In this document: piece by piece, positions 37,853 to 49,490 of the stretch
How the letters are laid out: each line of letters starts with the position of its first letter
How positions within the stretch are numbered: position 1 is the stretch's first letter
Position numbers and translations under genes: made by a program
The notes under the pieces: model-generated
What the model saw: the letters and a program-made list of their open reading frames with translations, nothing else
Database searches by the model: none
Told to the model about the DNA's origin: nothing
Assembly (NCBI GenBank): GCA_009667805.1
Contig: CM019066.1
Location: 117,232,190 to 117,296,189, forward strand
Direction: 5' to 3'
Source of the DNA: Leptobrachium leishanense
Taxonomy: Eukaryota; Chordata; Amphibia; Anura; Megophryidae
Length of the DNA: 64,000 bases

Positions 37853-38423
37853 AGAACCTAGGGCCAGATTTGATAAAGACCGATAGCTGATCAGCTTCAG
37901 TGCTTTTTTCTGCCATTTTTCTGTTTGACTTCAATATCAACTCAAAATTCTAATTTACCTGCATGCCGATTTTCAAAAAAACTATTACAAGTGCTGAAAG
38001 GTGTTTATAGATGGGAATAAGACTAAAACATTTTTTTTTACCAAATTTTTCTAGTAGCTATGTTTAAAAGCAGACATCTGTATTAAGCTGGCCGAACGTT
38101 TTCCGGACTTCTTACCAGCCTTTTATTGGACCAGCATAATGTTTCATAATTTGGCCCTGGACAAATTATTTCCATTTGAATCGTTCAATACTTAAATTAA
38201 TAAATATTGGTCCAAAAGCAGCCAATAGAACTAAATTGAGCTCATAATTGACAAATATTCCAAAGTTTGTGAAGCAGAGCTTAGTGCAGGTGGGTTCTAC
38301 GTGGATTCCCAGGCATGGTTCATGGCATTCCATATTTATGTATTCAAACTCCTCCTCTTAGTCTGTAACCTCGTTTGAGCAGGATCTTCTTTTCCTGCGT
38401 ACTCTGTGTTTCACACTTGTCTG
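37853..38423. other. No recognisable feature
   Basis: AT-rich; no repeat ends or coding domain recognised. Confidence 0.4.
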
Positions 38424-38427
38424 TTAA

Positions 38428-38817
38428 CCTCCCTAACGGTCCGATTCTGACATATTTTATATGTCAGAATCGGTCCTATTTATTCTGGCCCCCTAGCGGT
38501 AGAAGTGTGGCTCAGGGGTTAACTTTCAATACTGAAAGCGGTATCCCCGAGCCACACTCGGGCCGATACTTACATGTCCTGCGCTCCCTCGCTGTCCCCG
38601 CAGTCACACTGCAGCCGATCGCGACGTCACACTTCCTGGTTTCACTCCTCGCGAGAAGAGAACCAGACAGTGTGACGTTGCGAGTGGCTGAAGGAAACTG
38701 CGGGATCAGTGAGGGAGCACAGGACATGTAAGTATCCAGCCCGATTGTGGCTCGGGGATACCGCTTTCGGTACAAAATGTTAACACCAAGCCACACTCGG
38801 GAATACCGTCAGGGAGT
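38428..38817. mobile_element. Fold-back TTAA MITE (family B)
   Basis: The ends CCTCCCTAACGG and CCGTCAGGGAGT are flanked by TTAA at 38424-38427 and 38818-38821. Most of its 390 bp forms one imperfect hairpin: CATGTCCTGCGCTCCCTCGC near 38573 pairs with its complement near 38710. A second small palindrome, ATTCTGACATATTTTATATG followed by TCAGAAT, is at the left end. The left-end family is also seen at 14943. Confidence 0.82.
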
Positions 38818-38821
38818 TTAA

Positions 38822-40587
38822 TTCATGTTTTTTTGTCTGGCTCATTGCACAGAATATGTTGACATCTCGTGCTTCAATTGTAATAGCTTCTTTATAATAA
38901 TACATAAAAAACAACAACAAAGCAATCATCTTTTAATAAACCCACAGAGTTTTTGATCTTTTTTTAATCATTAATTTCATTGCTCAAGGCTTCTGAGGTC
39001 TTGCAGCTCTGTTGTTATTTATTGTATGTGCTGTAATGCGACTTTGTACCATGTCTAGTAGACCGTCTACAATTGTGTAAGTGATATAAATAGACCACAT
39101 TTAAGCTGCCTCTCACATAATTAATTTAATAATAGATATAGAGCATAACTGTCAGCTGCAAACACATAGTGTTAGGCCAATTGATTCAATGTATTCATGT
39201 AATGATCCACAGAGGTGTTAGGGAGCAGCAGTTATCGAGAAACAGTGTAATCAATGAATGGTTCTGACAGAGAAAGATACATCACCAGAATAACCAATTA
39301 ATAGTGCTTTATGACATAATACTGCAACGCCAGTACAGCAGCAATCTGTTTCACTGTGTTCAATTGGTAGCACACGTGCAGCTTGGTGAGACAGAATTGC
39401 ACAGGTAAATCCCATAAACAGTGAAAGAATAACCAAGCAAGGCAATTAAATATAATGGGAAAGTCTCTGAAATATCAGAGTCTGTAATCCCAGTAGTAGC
39501 GTGAGTTTTAAGGATTTGCAAACCGAGGGTAAGCAGACATCCCAACTTCATGATTGCGGAAAGCATTCTGAAAATGCTGCAAAACTTGTTTGTACAATGC
39601 AGAAACTACAACACAAGACTAAGGAGTCGAGGATACAATTAGGTGATTTGATGTAGAGCATCAGTTTGTGTGGGGTGCTACATTTACAAAATACACTTTT
39701 GACTCATTTAAGTTTTTCAGAACTCAAATGTTCCCTGTCTATTATATTTTGCAGAGTTTGCTTTCATTCAGTGAAATCTTCGATTAGCATAATATGGAAT
39801 CTTTAATGTAAACAGACTCACAATACCCACACATAGGGTCTCTCACTCAATATTCTGAAGTATGTTCTGACACTCATTTATTTGTATGATTTTTGTTTTG
39901 CAGTGAGTCAGTACAGTGTATAAGTGTGTATGGTCAGTTAGGAAGAACGTAGAATTTATGTTTGTGTCAAAATGAAGAAATGTATTTAAGTAGTGTGTTT
40001 CTATTTATGTCTATGGTTTATTGTAATCCAGTGTTGTGTGTGTACTGTAGAGATACACATGTGTATGTGTGAAAGCAGGGAATTCCTCATGACACAAGTG
40101 TGTTTTTACCTACTGTGATACTTTAATTTTCTGAGAATGAAAGCAGAGTTGTGTTTATATGTTACAAGCTTAGAATTCTGTTTTTTTTTACTCACACTGT
40201 AACCAATTTTGATCACTTATTTTCACATCCTTTTTTCATTAAACCATTATATATTTCTTCGTTTTCCCCAACCTCACTGGCCAAAATTCACTATATATAA
40301 ATAGTGGAACTAAAATTGTTCAATGATCTCTGGTAAAGATTGTGGAATAGGTATGTGTGGTAGAGTGATTGTGTTTTTGGGTGTTAGTGGATACTATTCT
40401 GTTCCAATTTTTATAATGTAATTTTTCCTGCTTTTTATATTTTTTATTTTTACCCTGTTTATTTAAAATTTTCTGGAATAGTGAGTTAAGTGAAAAAAAA
40501 TTTGTTATCCAGTTACAGGTATACCTGGGCCTCTACTGCTGAGTACTAATAGAGACAGTGCTGATGGTTTTCTTAGACTGACATATA
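38822..40587. other. No recognisable feature
   Basis: About 1.8 kb of AT-rich, unique-looking sequence. Only short open frames are present and no RNA gene is recognised. Confidence 0.4.
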
Positions 40588-41488
40588 CAGGGTTATCCAA
40601 AGAGATTCGAATTGCTTGAGAAAGGTAACCGAACGCTGAAAATCAGCGTTCGGTTACTTTTCCTGGCCATTCGGCTATCCAGAGAGCAGGCAATTCGCCA
40701 AATCCTGTTGAATTGCCTGCACATACGGTGCCTGTTCGGTCCCTGTTCGAGGGCAGTGAAATCCCCATGAAAAAGCACTGCTTCGGCTATTCAGAGAACA
40801 CAAACCAGCAGTGAAAGGTTCCCCTAATGCCCTGCCATTCGGTGGTTTAATTCGGCAAATTTATTCAGGAGAATCCCATAGGCTTCAATGTTAAAAATAT
40901 TCCCGTTTTAATTCAATATCTAATAAACCATTCATTATAAAATTCTGCAGCAAAAAGTCTCTTTATTTATAGATTTTTTAGGATACTTTAAGCATTTTTC
41001 TGAATTTTTTTAAAAAAATTTAAAAGTCCGATTTTTTTTTGATTTTTTTTTCAGTTTGCTTATTTTTTTTGTAACAGCCCTCTTTATTATCATTCCCTGG
41101 ACCTCCTGTGTAAATTTCAGACATTTTCGCTCAGTAGTTTCTTTGCAAACAGCGTTTCATTTTCCCAGATTCATACAAATGGTTTTTCTAATTTATTCAC
41201 TGCCTCCTCTACGTCACAGCTGCTTCAGCTCTGTGTGATTCGGCTCCTGTTCGGCTCCTGTTCGGCTTCTTCGAAGGTTAATCCAGATGTTTTTGCTTGT
41301 TTTCAGCGTGCATTCGGTTAGTTTTCGTCAGGGTTTCGGCAGCTTTTCCCTGCAATTCGGGGACCCTGTGCTGTTTGCTGAATACACCGCAGGGTCACCG
41401 AAATGCAATCGGCAAAAGGAACCGAATTGAAGAGAACGAAAAGTCACCGAACGTGCGGTGACTTTTCGAATCTCTTTGGATAACCCTG
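40588..41488 (+). mobile_element. CAGGG-ended element (family C), full copy B
   Basis: A 901-bp element has ends CAGGGTTATCCAAAGAGATT and its complement at the right (AATCTCTTTGGATAACCCTG). It is closely similar to copy A (19277-20193) throughout, including the preceding CATATA. The flanks (ATA left, TTA right) do not form an exact duplication. Confidence 0.85.
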
Positions 41489-41663
41489 TTAATAACTGCA
41501 GAAGGTCCTGCACTTGATACAAATTTATGTGAAGCATTGCCTGATGGGATTTTAATGCAGTCCAATTATGGGCTACATAAATCAGCTGTAAGTTTACCAA
41601 AGGTCCAGGGATATGAAAGGGGATGTAACATGACACCAGTGCTGGTATCTGCTAGCATAGTGG

Positions 41664-41866
41664 CAGTGGCGTAGCAAGGGGGGCACTTTCCCCGGGTGCC
41701 TGTGGGGGGGGGGCGCTACAAGCAGGCACCCTCTGAGTAAATATTACTGACCCCGAAGCTCCCTTCCATGCTGCCACAATGAGCTCAGCTTCCTGACTTC
41801 TGTGTCATTTGATGCAGGAATTTGCAGAGAGCCGCGGGAACAGGACAAGGCTCTGCATAGTGGTTC
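41664..41866 (+). mobile_element. hAT-like left end, fragment
   Basis: It starts CAGTGGCGTAGCAAGGGGGG and includes CCCCGGGTGCCTGTGG, the same style of terminus as 21747. No right end was found before the next element. Confidence 0.5.
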
Positions 41867-41877
41867 CCAGGGCCAGA

Positions 41878-42574
41878 TTAACATAGGGGCTGATGGAGTA
41901 GCAGCTCCAGGCCCATGCCCCAGAATAGGCCCAGAGAAAGGATAACTATGTCTGCATTGATGGACACTTGGACCCCTGTATCTCCAACTCTGTGGCAGTT
42001 ACAGGGTCATGTGAGGTATCACTGGAAAGGCCGGAGCATGACCTTTCCAATGATATCAAACATGACCAGGTTTTATGTAACAATAAAAATAAAATAATAA
42101 ATATTTCTTTATCATTCGAACACAGCAATATTTTTCATTTTTCAATTATAAAGTGAACAGTGATGCTACACTAACTCACCATCTCATTTCTCATGTCAAC
42201 AACACGTGTGGAGGTGATGGCACAATCCTCCAAACCACAAGGAAAATATTTAATTTTTTAAAATTTTTGGTTAAAATTGTATATTTTCTCACAAAAATGC
42301 AGTAACAGGTTCCCATTTCACTTTATTTTTACCAAGAATTCCCTATAGGATATACAACCACAAAGGTTTGGATGATAAAATGTGAAAAAATAATTTTACA
42401 CGCTGTAAATGATTGAAATCTGATGGAAATTTACTTGCACAGTATCTGCCTGGTTAGATATACCCGTATCTGCACTGTTAAATAACCTAAAATATGTTTT
42501 CATTTCACTAAATTCCAAGAAAAGCCCACCAAAATATTCAGCTCCAAACCCATATAGATCTTAATCCGGCCCTG
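41878..42574. mobile_element. hAT element with perfect 8-bp duplication
   Basis: The ends are CAGGGCCAGATTAACATAGG and TCTTAATCCGGCCCTG. The duplication GTGGTTCC is identical at 41870-41877 and 42575-42582. The interior is largely a family-P-like piece (41968-42440: GTGGCAGTTACAGGG, GGCCGGAGCATGACCTTTCC, TTGGATGATAAAATGTG). Non-autonomous. Confidence 0.92.
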
Positions 42575-42608
42575 GTGGTTCCCAAACCTGGTCCTCAGGG
42601 ACCCCTAA

Positions 42609-42867
42609 GGCTGGCGGCACACGAGCGTTAACAGAGAGCGGAAGGAACGCCCGTGCGAGTGGGCATTCCTTCCACTCTGTGCACTCAGCGTACAAAGCGC
42701 GATCCTCCTATGGAGGATTATGCTTTGTATCCCTGTCAGCGTCCGTTTAGCTTTTTGACGGGGATGGCTTTTTCACGTGCAGTGATTGGCCCTCCCTGTC
42801 AAAACGGCACGGACTCAGGGAAGTGCGGGCGCACACAAGCACCAAATGCGCTTGAGTGCCGCCAGCC
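42609..42867. mobile_element. Harbinger-like MITE 3 (TAA duplication)
   Basis: The ends GGCTGGCGGCACACGAGC and GAGTGCCGCCAGCC are inverted repeats, flanked by TAA at 42606-42608 and 42868-42870. It is 259 bp and non-coding, and interrupts the hAT-type MITE text between GGGACCCC and AAGGCCAG. Confidence 0.88.
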
Positions 42868-43016
42868 TAAAAGGCCAGATTTTAAGGATTACCTTGAAGA
42901 AATTCATACTGAATTCTGCAATAAATGAGCAGCAAATCATATCACCTGTGCTGTGCTTCAGATATCTGCAAACCTAGCCTGTTAGGTGTGTCGGAGGACC
43001 ACTGTCTGGACCCACT

Positions 43017-43235
43017 GTTCTAGTGGCTACCTCATAATATATTATCAGACCACTGTCAGTATCTATTAGTGGTTCCCTCATATTATCAAACTTCTGCTTG
43101 TTTCTATTAGTGGCTCAATGATATTATCGAGTTGAACTGCTTCCCGCATGCATTAGAAGCTCCCTCATTTTGTTGCACCACTGCTGTTATCTATTAGCTG
43201 CTCCCTCATAGTATTGAGATGAACCGCTAACACAG
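43017..43235. repeat. Degenerate tandem repeat
   Basis: Four loose copies of a unit of about 58 bp (TCTATTAGTGGTTCCCTCAT followed by ATTATCAGACC...) can be aligned by eye. Strongly decayed. Confidence 0.55.
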
Positions 43236-44385
43236 CGGCTTGCTCACAATGTAGCCTGACACAGGAGCCACGAAGGATTGATGGTTTCACTCTCATGGCA
43301 CATTTACCTTCTTATAATGTTCTTTGGTTTATCCATCACTTGGTTTATCCATCACTATCCATCACTTGAATAATAAACATTATTTAGTTGGAATGTAAAA
43401 CATTTTATAATTTGGTTTTTTGTATTTGTTTCTTTTGGGAAACTTCAATATATCAGTTAAAAAGAAATGAATTGTTAGCTGTGCAGATAGAATATATATA
43501 AAAGGAGTCACCCATTCATTTTCTTTATTGCTGCTTAAAAGGTTTTCTAATGGGAAAACCTTAACTTGAACATTGAAAGTCAATTCAATAAAAAATTTAG
43601 ATAAAAATACTACAGATGTGTATTCAAACGGATAATGAAGACATTCATATAATCTCTTGTAGAGACAAACTGTGTGAGATGAAAATCATAGAATTTTTAA
43701 TACAGTGTAAAGGTTGATTCCTTCATCCCACATAACAGAAACAGTTTCAGGGACTGAAATTTGAATGTAAACACTTGTATATATTGTATAACTAATTTGT
43801 TGATAAATTTGCAAAAAGCTGTGTGCGGTTCTAGTTTTCCCAGTATTACATATTGCTTATTTAATGGCTTTTCCTGATTCTTGGCCTAGGCGGCCTGTTG
43901 CCATGGCGATCAGGATAATTCATGCAGACATTACAGGGGTTTCCCTTTATTTATGAGTGACAGGAAAAGGATTACGATTTAGTACAGTTTAAAAATATGA
44001 GTGCCACTGGCATGAGAAATGGTAGTCCTCAAAAGTCTATCTTCACCAGGGAGTTCTCGTTTAAGATTTAATAATTCAACAAACAGCATTAAAAGTATAT
44101 TTATGTAGCCAGTCTCTTTTAGTCACATGAGAGTGAAAGGTCGTGTAGTTGTGGCTCATGTGTTTCTTCAGAACTTGGAAATGTCAGTTTTTTTTCCTTT
44201 GTAGAGTATTCACTATTTTGTATATTTGACAGGATTGTGTTTTTTAACCAACTGAATGTGAGCACGCAGGCTCCTTTAATGTAAACATTTTTATTTAAGA
44301 AAAGAACGCATGTTTCATGGACATTCAGGGTATTTCTAACAAGAAATGAGAAAGCAACTAAAAGGGAGAACTTAAATATGGATTG
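43236..44385. other. No recognisable feature
   Basis: Includes a short triplication of CCATCACTTGG at about 43333-43368. The rest is AT-rich and without features. Confidence 0.4.
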
Positions 44386-44840
44386 TCAACTTGTATGGTG
44401 GACCATGTGTGACTTGTATAGTGGAGTGTGTGACATGTATGGTGGACCGAGTGTGACACGCATGGACAGTGTAAATGAGGAAAGGAGCTGAGTCTTTCTC
44501 ATGCCTCTTTTGAGCCTAAATGTTGTCTGCCTTATCCTAATAAGCCTGATTGAAGACGTCCCAGAGAGCATATCCCATTACATCTTTTTATGTATGGATA
44601 GAATGTGGTATGTGTGATAGACTGAGTGTTACACATACAGACTGTCAGCGAATAAATTATGTGTTACAGTTTCTTTTTGTATAGACTACTTTTTTTATAG
44701 ACCACTTGTTTTTCTTTTTATATAGACTACTTGTATATATGTGCATGTGGAACATTTCAACAAATGGACTGTGTGGCATGTATGGTGGAATGCCTAACAT
44801 GTATGGTGGACAATGGGACATGAATGGATCATGTGTGATA
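44386..44840. repeat. Degenerate tandem array, left part
   Basis: Recurring GTGTGACATGTATGGTGGAC-like units are interspersed with other sequence. The same units continue at 48746-48912 on the other side of a 3.9-kb Tc1 insertion. Confidence 0.65.
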
Positions 44841-44849
44841 TACACTTTA

Positions 44850-46943
44850 TTAGGTACACCTTGCTAGTACCGGGTTGGACCCTCTTCAGGGGTGCCTTCA
44901 GAACTGCCTTCATTCTTTGTGTCATAGATTCAACAAGGTTCCTCAGAGATTTTGGTCCATATTGACATGATAGCAACGCGCAGTTGCTGCAAATTTGTGA
45001 ATCTCCTGTTCCATTAGATCCCAAAGGTGCTCTATTGGATAGAGATCTGGTGTCTGTGGAGGCCATTGGAGTACACTCATTGTCACTGAGTCATTGTCAT
45101 TGAGTAAACTCATTGTCATGTTCAAGAAACCAGTTTGAGATGATTTGAGCTTTATGACATGGTGCATTATCCTGCTGGAAGTAGCCATTAGAAGATGGGC
45201 ACACTGTGGTCATAAAGGGATGGACATGGTCAGCAACAATACTCAGGTAGGCCGTGGTGTTTAAACGTTGCTCAATTGGTACTAAGTGGCCCAAAGTGTG
45301 TCAAGAAAATATCCCCCACACCATTACACCACTACCACCAGCCTGAATTGTTGATACAAGGCAGGATGGATCCATGATTTCATGTGGTTTATACCAAAAT
45401 CCGACCCTACTATCTGAGTGAATGTCGCAGCTGAAATCGAGGCTCATCAGACCAGGCACCTATTTCCAATCTTTTTTGTTCATTTTTCGTGAGCCTGTGT
45501 GAATTGTAGCCTCAGTTTCCAGTTCTTAGCTGACAGGAGTGGCACCCGATGTGGTCTGATACTGCTTTAGCCCATCAGCTTCAAGGTTCGACGTGTTGGG
45601 TGTTCACAGATGGTATTCTGCATACCTTGGTTGTAACAAGTGGTTATTTGAGTTACTGTTGCCTTTTTATCATCTCCAACCAGTCTGCCCATTCTCCTCT
45701 GACATCAACAAGACATTTTTGTCCACACAACTGCTGCTCACTGGATATTTTCAAATCAAATCAAAATAAGCTTTATTGGCAGGACCAAATACATTTTAGC
45801 ATTGCCAAAGCATATGGGGAGGAGGGGGGGTAGTGGGACTTATATATGGGGGGAATGGGCAAGTCCATGGACATTATCACGGGTAAGGGATAATGCAAAA
45901 TGGGATGGGGGCGAGTCCGTTTGGGGATTTATAAGTCCGGGATCTCTCATGTTCCTCTCAGTCTGTGACATTCTGTGACGTATTGGGCAGATATTTTCAC
46001 CGCCGGCTCCTCTTCTGCCAGTATAATGTGGAGTTTCCTCGTCTCTTCTATAGAGGTGAAGTCCGGGATGAGAGCGGAGAGTCTCTGGAAGTGAGTTTCC
46101 CTCAGTGCTGAGTACTTGGGGCACTGTAGGAGGAAGTGGACCTCATCTTCCAGGGCCCCCTGGTCACAATGCTGGCACAGTCTATTCTCCCTGGGCTTGT
46201 AGGTCTGTCTATGCTGCCCTGATTCAATTTCCAGGCTGTGGGCGCTCAGTCTGTACCGGCTCAGGATCTGTCTGTCTTTGGGGTCTTGTAGTACCTCCAG
46301 GTATGGGGCCAGTTTGTATTCCCTCTGTAAGGATTGGTAAATGGCGAGTTTCTGAGAATTTGCTATATCATGTCTCCATTCTCTGATATAGTTTTCCCTG
46401 GAATCGTTAATTAGGGCCTTTATTTGATATTTTGTCAGGTTGCATTCATGGGGGCTTTGGATGATAAGGGTGGATATGAGTTGTTGCAGCCCACATGGTT
46501 TGGGGTGGTTCTTGTTGGCCAGTAGGGCTTTATGGTGGTATGAGTTGAGGCTGCTGATGTGTAGATGGTCCCAGTATGATAGCGCCCTCTTCTGTACTGC
46601 AAGAAGTAAGGGGAGTCTGCCCAGCTCGGCCCGGCAAGCATTGTTAGAGGTGCTCCGATGGACTTGGAAGAGGTGCTTGCAGATTTCCAGATATTTTCTC
46701 TATTTTGGACAATACTCTGTAACCCCAAGAGATGTTGTGCATGCAATCTCATTAGATCAGTATATCAGAAATACTCAAACCAGCCTGTCTGGCACCAACA
46801 ACCATGCCACGTTCAAATTCACTTAAATCCCCTTTCTTCCCCATTCTGATGCTCGGTTTGAACTTCAGCAAGTTGTCTTCACCACGTCTAGAGGTCTAAA
46901 TGCATTGAGTTGTTACCATGTGTTTGGCTGATTAGCAATTTGT
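44850..46943 (-). pseudogene. Tc1 transposase remnant (minus strand)
   Basis: On the minus strand, 45294-45097 reads GHLVPIEQRLNTTAYLSIVA, DHVHPFMTTV and GYFQQDNAPCHKAQII, which has the second catalytic Asp. 45188-44943 continues in another frame with LQWPPQTPDLYPIEHLWDLM (third acidic residue) and EQEIHKFAAT. The N-terminal part lies toward 46800-46940 beyond the LINE insertion. Frameshifts and stops make it non-functional. Confidence 0.82.
45753..46689 (-). mobile_element. Non-LTR retrotransposon 3' fragment inserted in Tc1
   Basis: It is flanked by a 9-bp duplication GATATTTTC at 45744-45752 and 46690-46698. On the + strand it starts AAATCAAATCAAAATAAGC, the complement of a tail-like 3' end, so it is a minus-strand insertion. 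Minus-strand reading near 46130-45900 gives a CPKYSALRETHFQRLS-type segment preceded by a Cys/His cluster, as at the C-terminus of some LINE ORF2 proteins. Strongly 5' truncated. The clade is not assigned. Confidence 0.75.
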
Positions 46944-46945
46944 GC

Positions 46946-48705
46946 TGTCGGGTATATTAGAGAAGGAAAAATTAAAATGGATGCCTGTAGCCATCTTGTT
47001 TTAAATAGAAAGTCTTTTCTTTTTCAATTTTTCCTAGTTTTAGAAATGAACAGAGATTTGTTTTTAAATAGTTCATGGCTAGGTGAAACCTTAATTTTTT
47101 TTATAAATACCAGACATGAGGGAACCTTAAAATGTCTTTGTGTGATATAATGCTGAAACTAAGTGCCAGACATGTCATATTTAAATTTATTGGTTTGTCT
47201 TAAGTTTTTAAAAAAAAAATATATATATTTTCTCTTTGGGTAAAGGAATAAGAGTTAAAATTTTTGCAAATGTATGATTATATCCACAAAATATATTCTT
47301 ATAATCAAGGTATATTTTATTATATTTACAGTAGAAAATAGATGCTCCAATAAATATTGTAGAATGTAGAATTGGTAAATAGTATATTTACTGAAGAATA
47401 GATTCTGTGATTTTAACAGAGAAAGGAATTCAACTGATAAAGAGACCTAGTAAAAACTTTGAGAGGAGTGGAAAAATAAATCTAATTTGGACAGGATAGA
47501 CTCAGAGTCTACATTGAAAATAGAGGGTCTTTGTAAGTCAGATTGACCTTTTGATCTGAGATAAGAGATATAAAAATCAAATGGTGGAATTAATCTGAAG
47601 TGCAACACTGCCCTCTTGAGGATAGTAAATATTATATTTAATATAGAGAATAGATTGTCAGTGATGTCAAATTGACTATAATTGGAGCCGCACTGTTCGT
47701 TACAGGGCATTCACGCAAACAGACCATTGCAGGCAGACCATCGCTAGCAGACCATCCCAGGACAGAATGCACTCAAGATTTCACACCAAATCTCTAACTC
47801 ACATGCATTGATTATCTGACATTGATAATTTTCACATATTCCAAAACAATCAAAGAATATTCCAAGGCTTTAACTCATTGAATCCAGATTGGAGGTAATG
47901 TATGAGAGAGCAAATTTAAGGTTAATAAATTATATATATTTGGAGTATTTCTTGCAACAGATAGACTGAGATTTCTCAGATTACTGTTAGAACCAGAATC
48001 TAAAATATTTCTATTCTGCAGATAGAGATATGAAGAAGAATCGGATATAAGGATTTATCCTAAAGAAACTGTTGCAAAGATGATATACAAATATATATAT
48101 ATTGAATTTGGAAATTACTGTGATTGAAATTAATAAGCAAGGGATTATATAACTACAATATAAAAAGCAGAAGATTAGAAGCTTAATTCTCGATATTAGG
48201 GGAGGATTCACTAAATAAGTTTTTATTACTTATTCTAAAAATAGAATAAGTGATAGCTTATCTTTTGTTGATCCACGTAGCATAGAGAGATACATATATC
48301 TCTACAAGATCTAGCTTGCTAAACATTGGTTTGATGGGAAATATATGTTAAGTTTTCGTTAAGCAGAAATGTTTATTAACCATTTATGTATAGTTACTAA
48401 CTGATAAGGTAAATGATATGAATCATATATGCAGTTACTAACAGGAAATACATATATTGAGAAGCTACTGTCTATGTGCTGATGGATGGATGTTGTGGTG
48501 TTTATAAATCTTTGTTTATGATATGAGATTTGAAACTTTTTTGTATACGTAATAAATATATATATATTTTTATCCGATTATTGATTAGTGTATTCTTCAA
48601 AGCAAAACACAGACAATTAAAAGAATAGAGGAGAATTTCTAGGAAATATAAACGATTGATATTTGTGTCTCGTATAAGTTTCTTATTGAATAATAATCCC
48701 TGACA
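46946..48705. mobile_element. Probable solo LTR (about 1.76 kb)
   Basis: It begins TGTCGGGTATATTAG and ends AATAATCCCTGACA, giving the TG...CA termini of LTR retrotransposons with short inverted ends (TGTCGGG/CCCTGACA). The flanks GTGC (46942-46945) and GTGT (48706-48709) are a near-perfect 4-bp duplication. It sits cleanly inside the Tc1 3' region. AATAAA at 48551-48556 may be its poly(A) signal. AT-rich with a triple GCAGACCAT motif at 47717-47760. No internal coding region remains. Confidence 0.7.
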
Positions 48706-48745
48706 GTGTTAACAAGCAATTGGACAATAAAGTGGCTGGTGAGTG

Positions 48746-48912
48746 TATATGGCCTATATGACATGTATGGACTGTGTAACGTGGATGGTATTTGACTTGT
48801 ATGGTGGATGGTATGTGGAATATGAAATGTAGTATGGTAGACTACGTGTGACATGTGTAAACTGCGTGACACATGACATGTATTGTGGACTGTCTATTAC
48901 ATGTATGCACTG
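48746..48912. repeat. Degenerate tandem array, right part
   Basis: Units such as GACATGTATGGACTGTGTAA and GACTTGTATGGTGGATGG continue the array of 44386-44840. Confidence 0.65.
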
Positions 48913-49038
48913 TGTGTTTAATGCTATGAATAGAGATTAATTGATTCTGCGTTTGCAAAATCTTGTAACTTTTCAAAATTGATTTCACAAAAAGAATCCT
49001 TAACTCTAATCCCACAGTGCTGAAATAGTTAAGTGTTA

Positions 49039-49487
49039 GGCTGGGGTCAGACGAACGCATTTTGTACGGACTGTTCGTCCGTGCAGTACGGACGTACTTT
49101 CTGACTGACGACAAGGTAGTGGCCACACAGTCCGTTTTTTTCAATGACGTATTTTTTGACTGATGTAGCAGGGAAAATAAATTACAATGAAAAAACATTC
49201 TGTCTGTCAAAAATGCTGGACGTATAAATGCAGTCCATCTGACCACGCTCCATCACTCACACACAAAGCTATGCGGACGTTGTGGACGTGGCGCACTACG
49301 CACGTCCGTTCTAGCAGTATTACGTTCTTGCCTAACCTGCGTCCGTTTGCAACGTCCGTCAGCCTCCGCACTTCTGTGCGGACGTACTTCGTGTGTTGGG
49401 CTCCATATAACACAATCGTATGCTATCACGGACGTACTTCTGTGCGGGCAACACGGACGTTAACACTGCGTTCGTCTGACCCCAGCC
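49039..49487. mobile_element. Harbinger-like MITE 2
   Basis: The ends GGCTGGGGTCAGACGAACGC and GCGTTCGTCTGACCCCAGCC are perfect 20-bp inverted repeats, flanked by TTA (49036-49038) and TGA (49488-49490, one change). It is 449 bp with many ACGGACGTAC motifs and no coding capacity. Same family as 1805-2230. Confidence 0.88.
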
Positions 49488-49490
49488 TGA

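Larger units (their letters stand above)
41867..43016. mobile_element. hAT-type MITE split by two later insertions
   Basis: The left end AGTGGTTCC continues after the insert as GTGGTTCCCAAACCTGGTCC. The interior resumes after the second insert as AAGGCCAGATTTTAAGG and ends near GGAGGACCACTG (about 43002). Family as at 31138-31319. A hAT element (41878-42574) and a Harbinger-like MITE (42609-42867) lie inside it. Confidence 0.75.
44843..48745 (-). mobile_element. Tc1/mariner element split by LINE and solo LTR
   Basis: The left end CACTTTATTAGGTACACC and right end AATAAAGTGGCTGGTGAGTG are terminal repeats of a Tc1 family known for TTTATTAGGTACACC ends. TA flanks are at 44841-44842 and 48746-48747. 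About 11 bp appear lost from the left end. Removing two internal insertions leaves an element of about 1.2 kb. The tandem array on both sides joins when the element is removed. Confidence 0.8.

Noticed and set aside
48551..48556. AATAAA as the end of a host gene
   Set aside because: It lies inside the proposed solo LTR and no host coding sequence is nearby.
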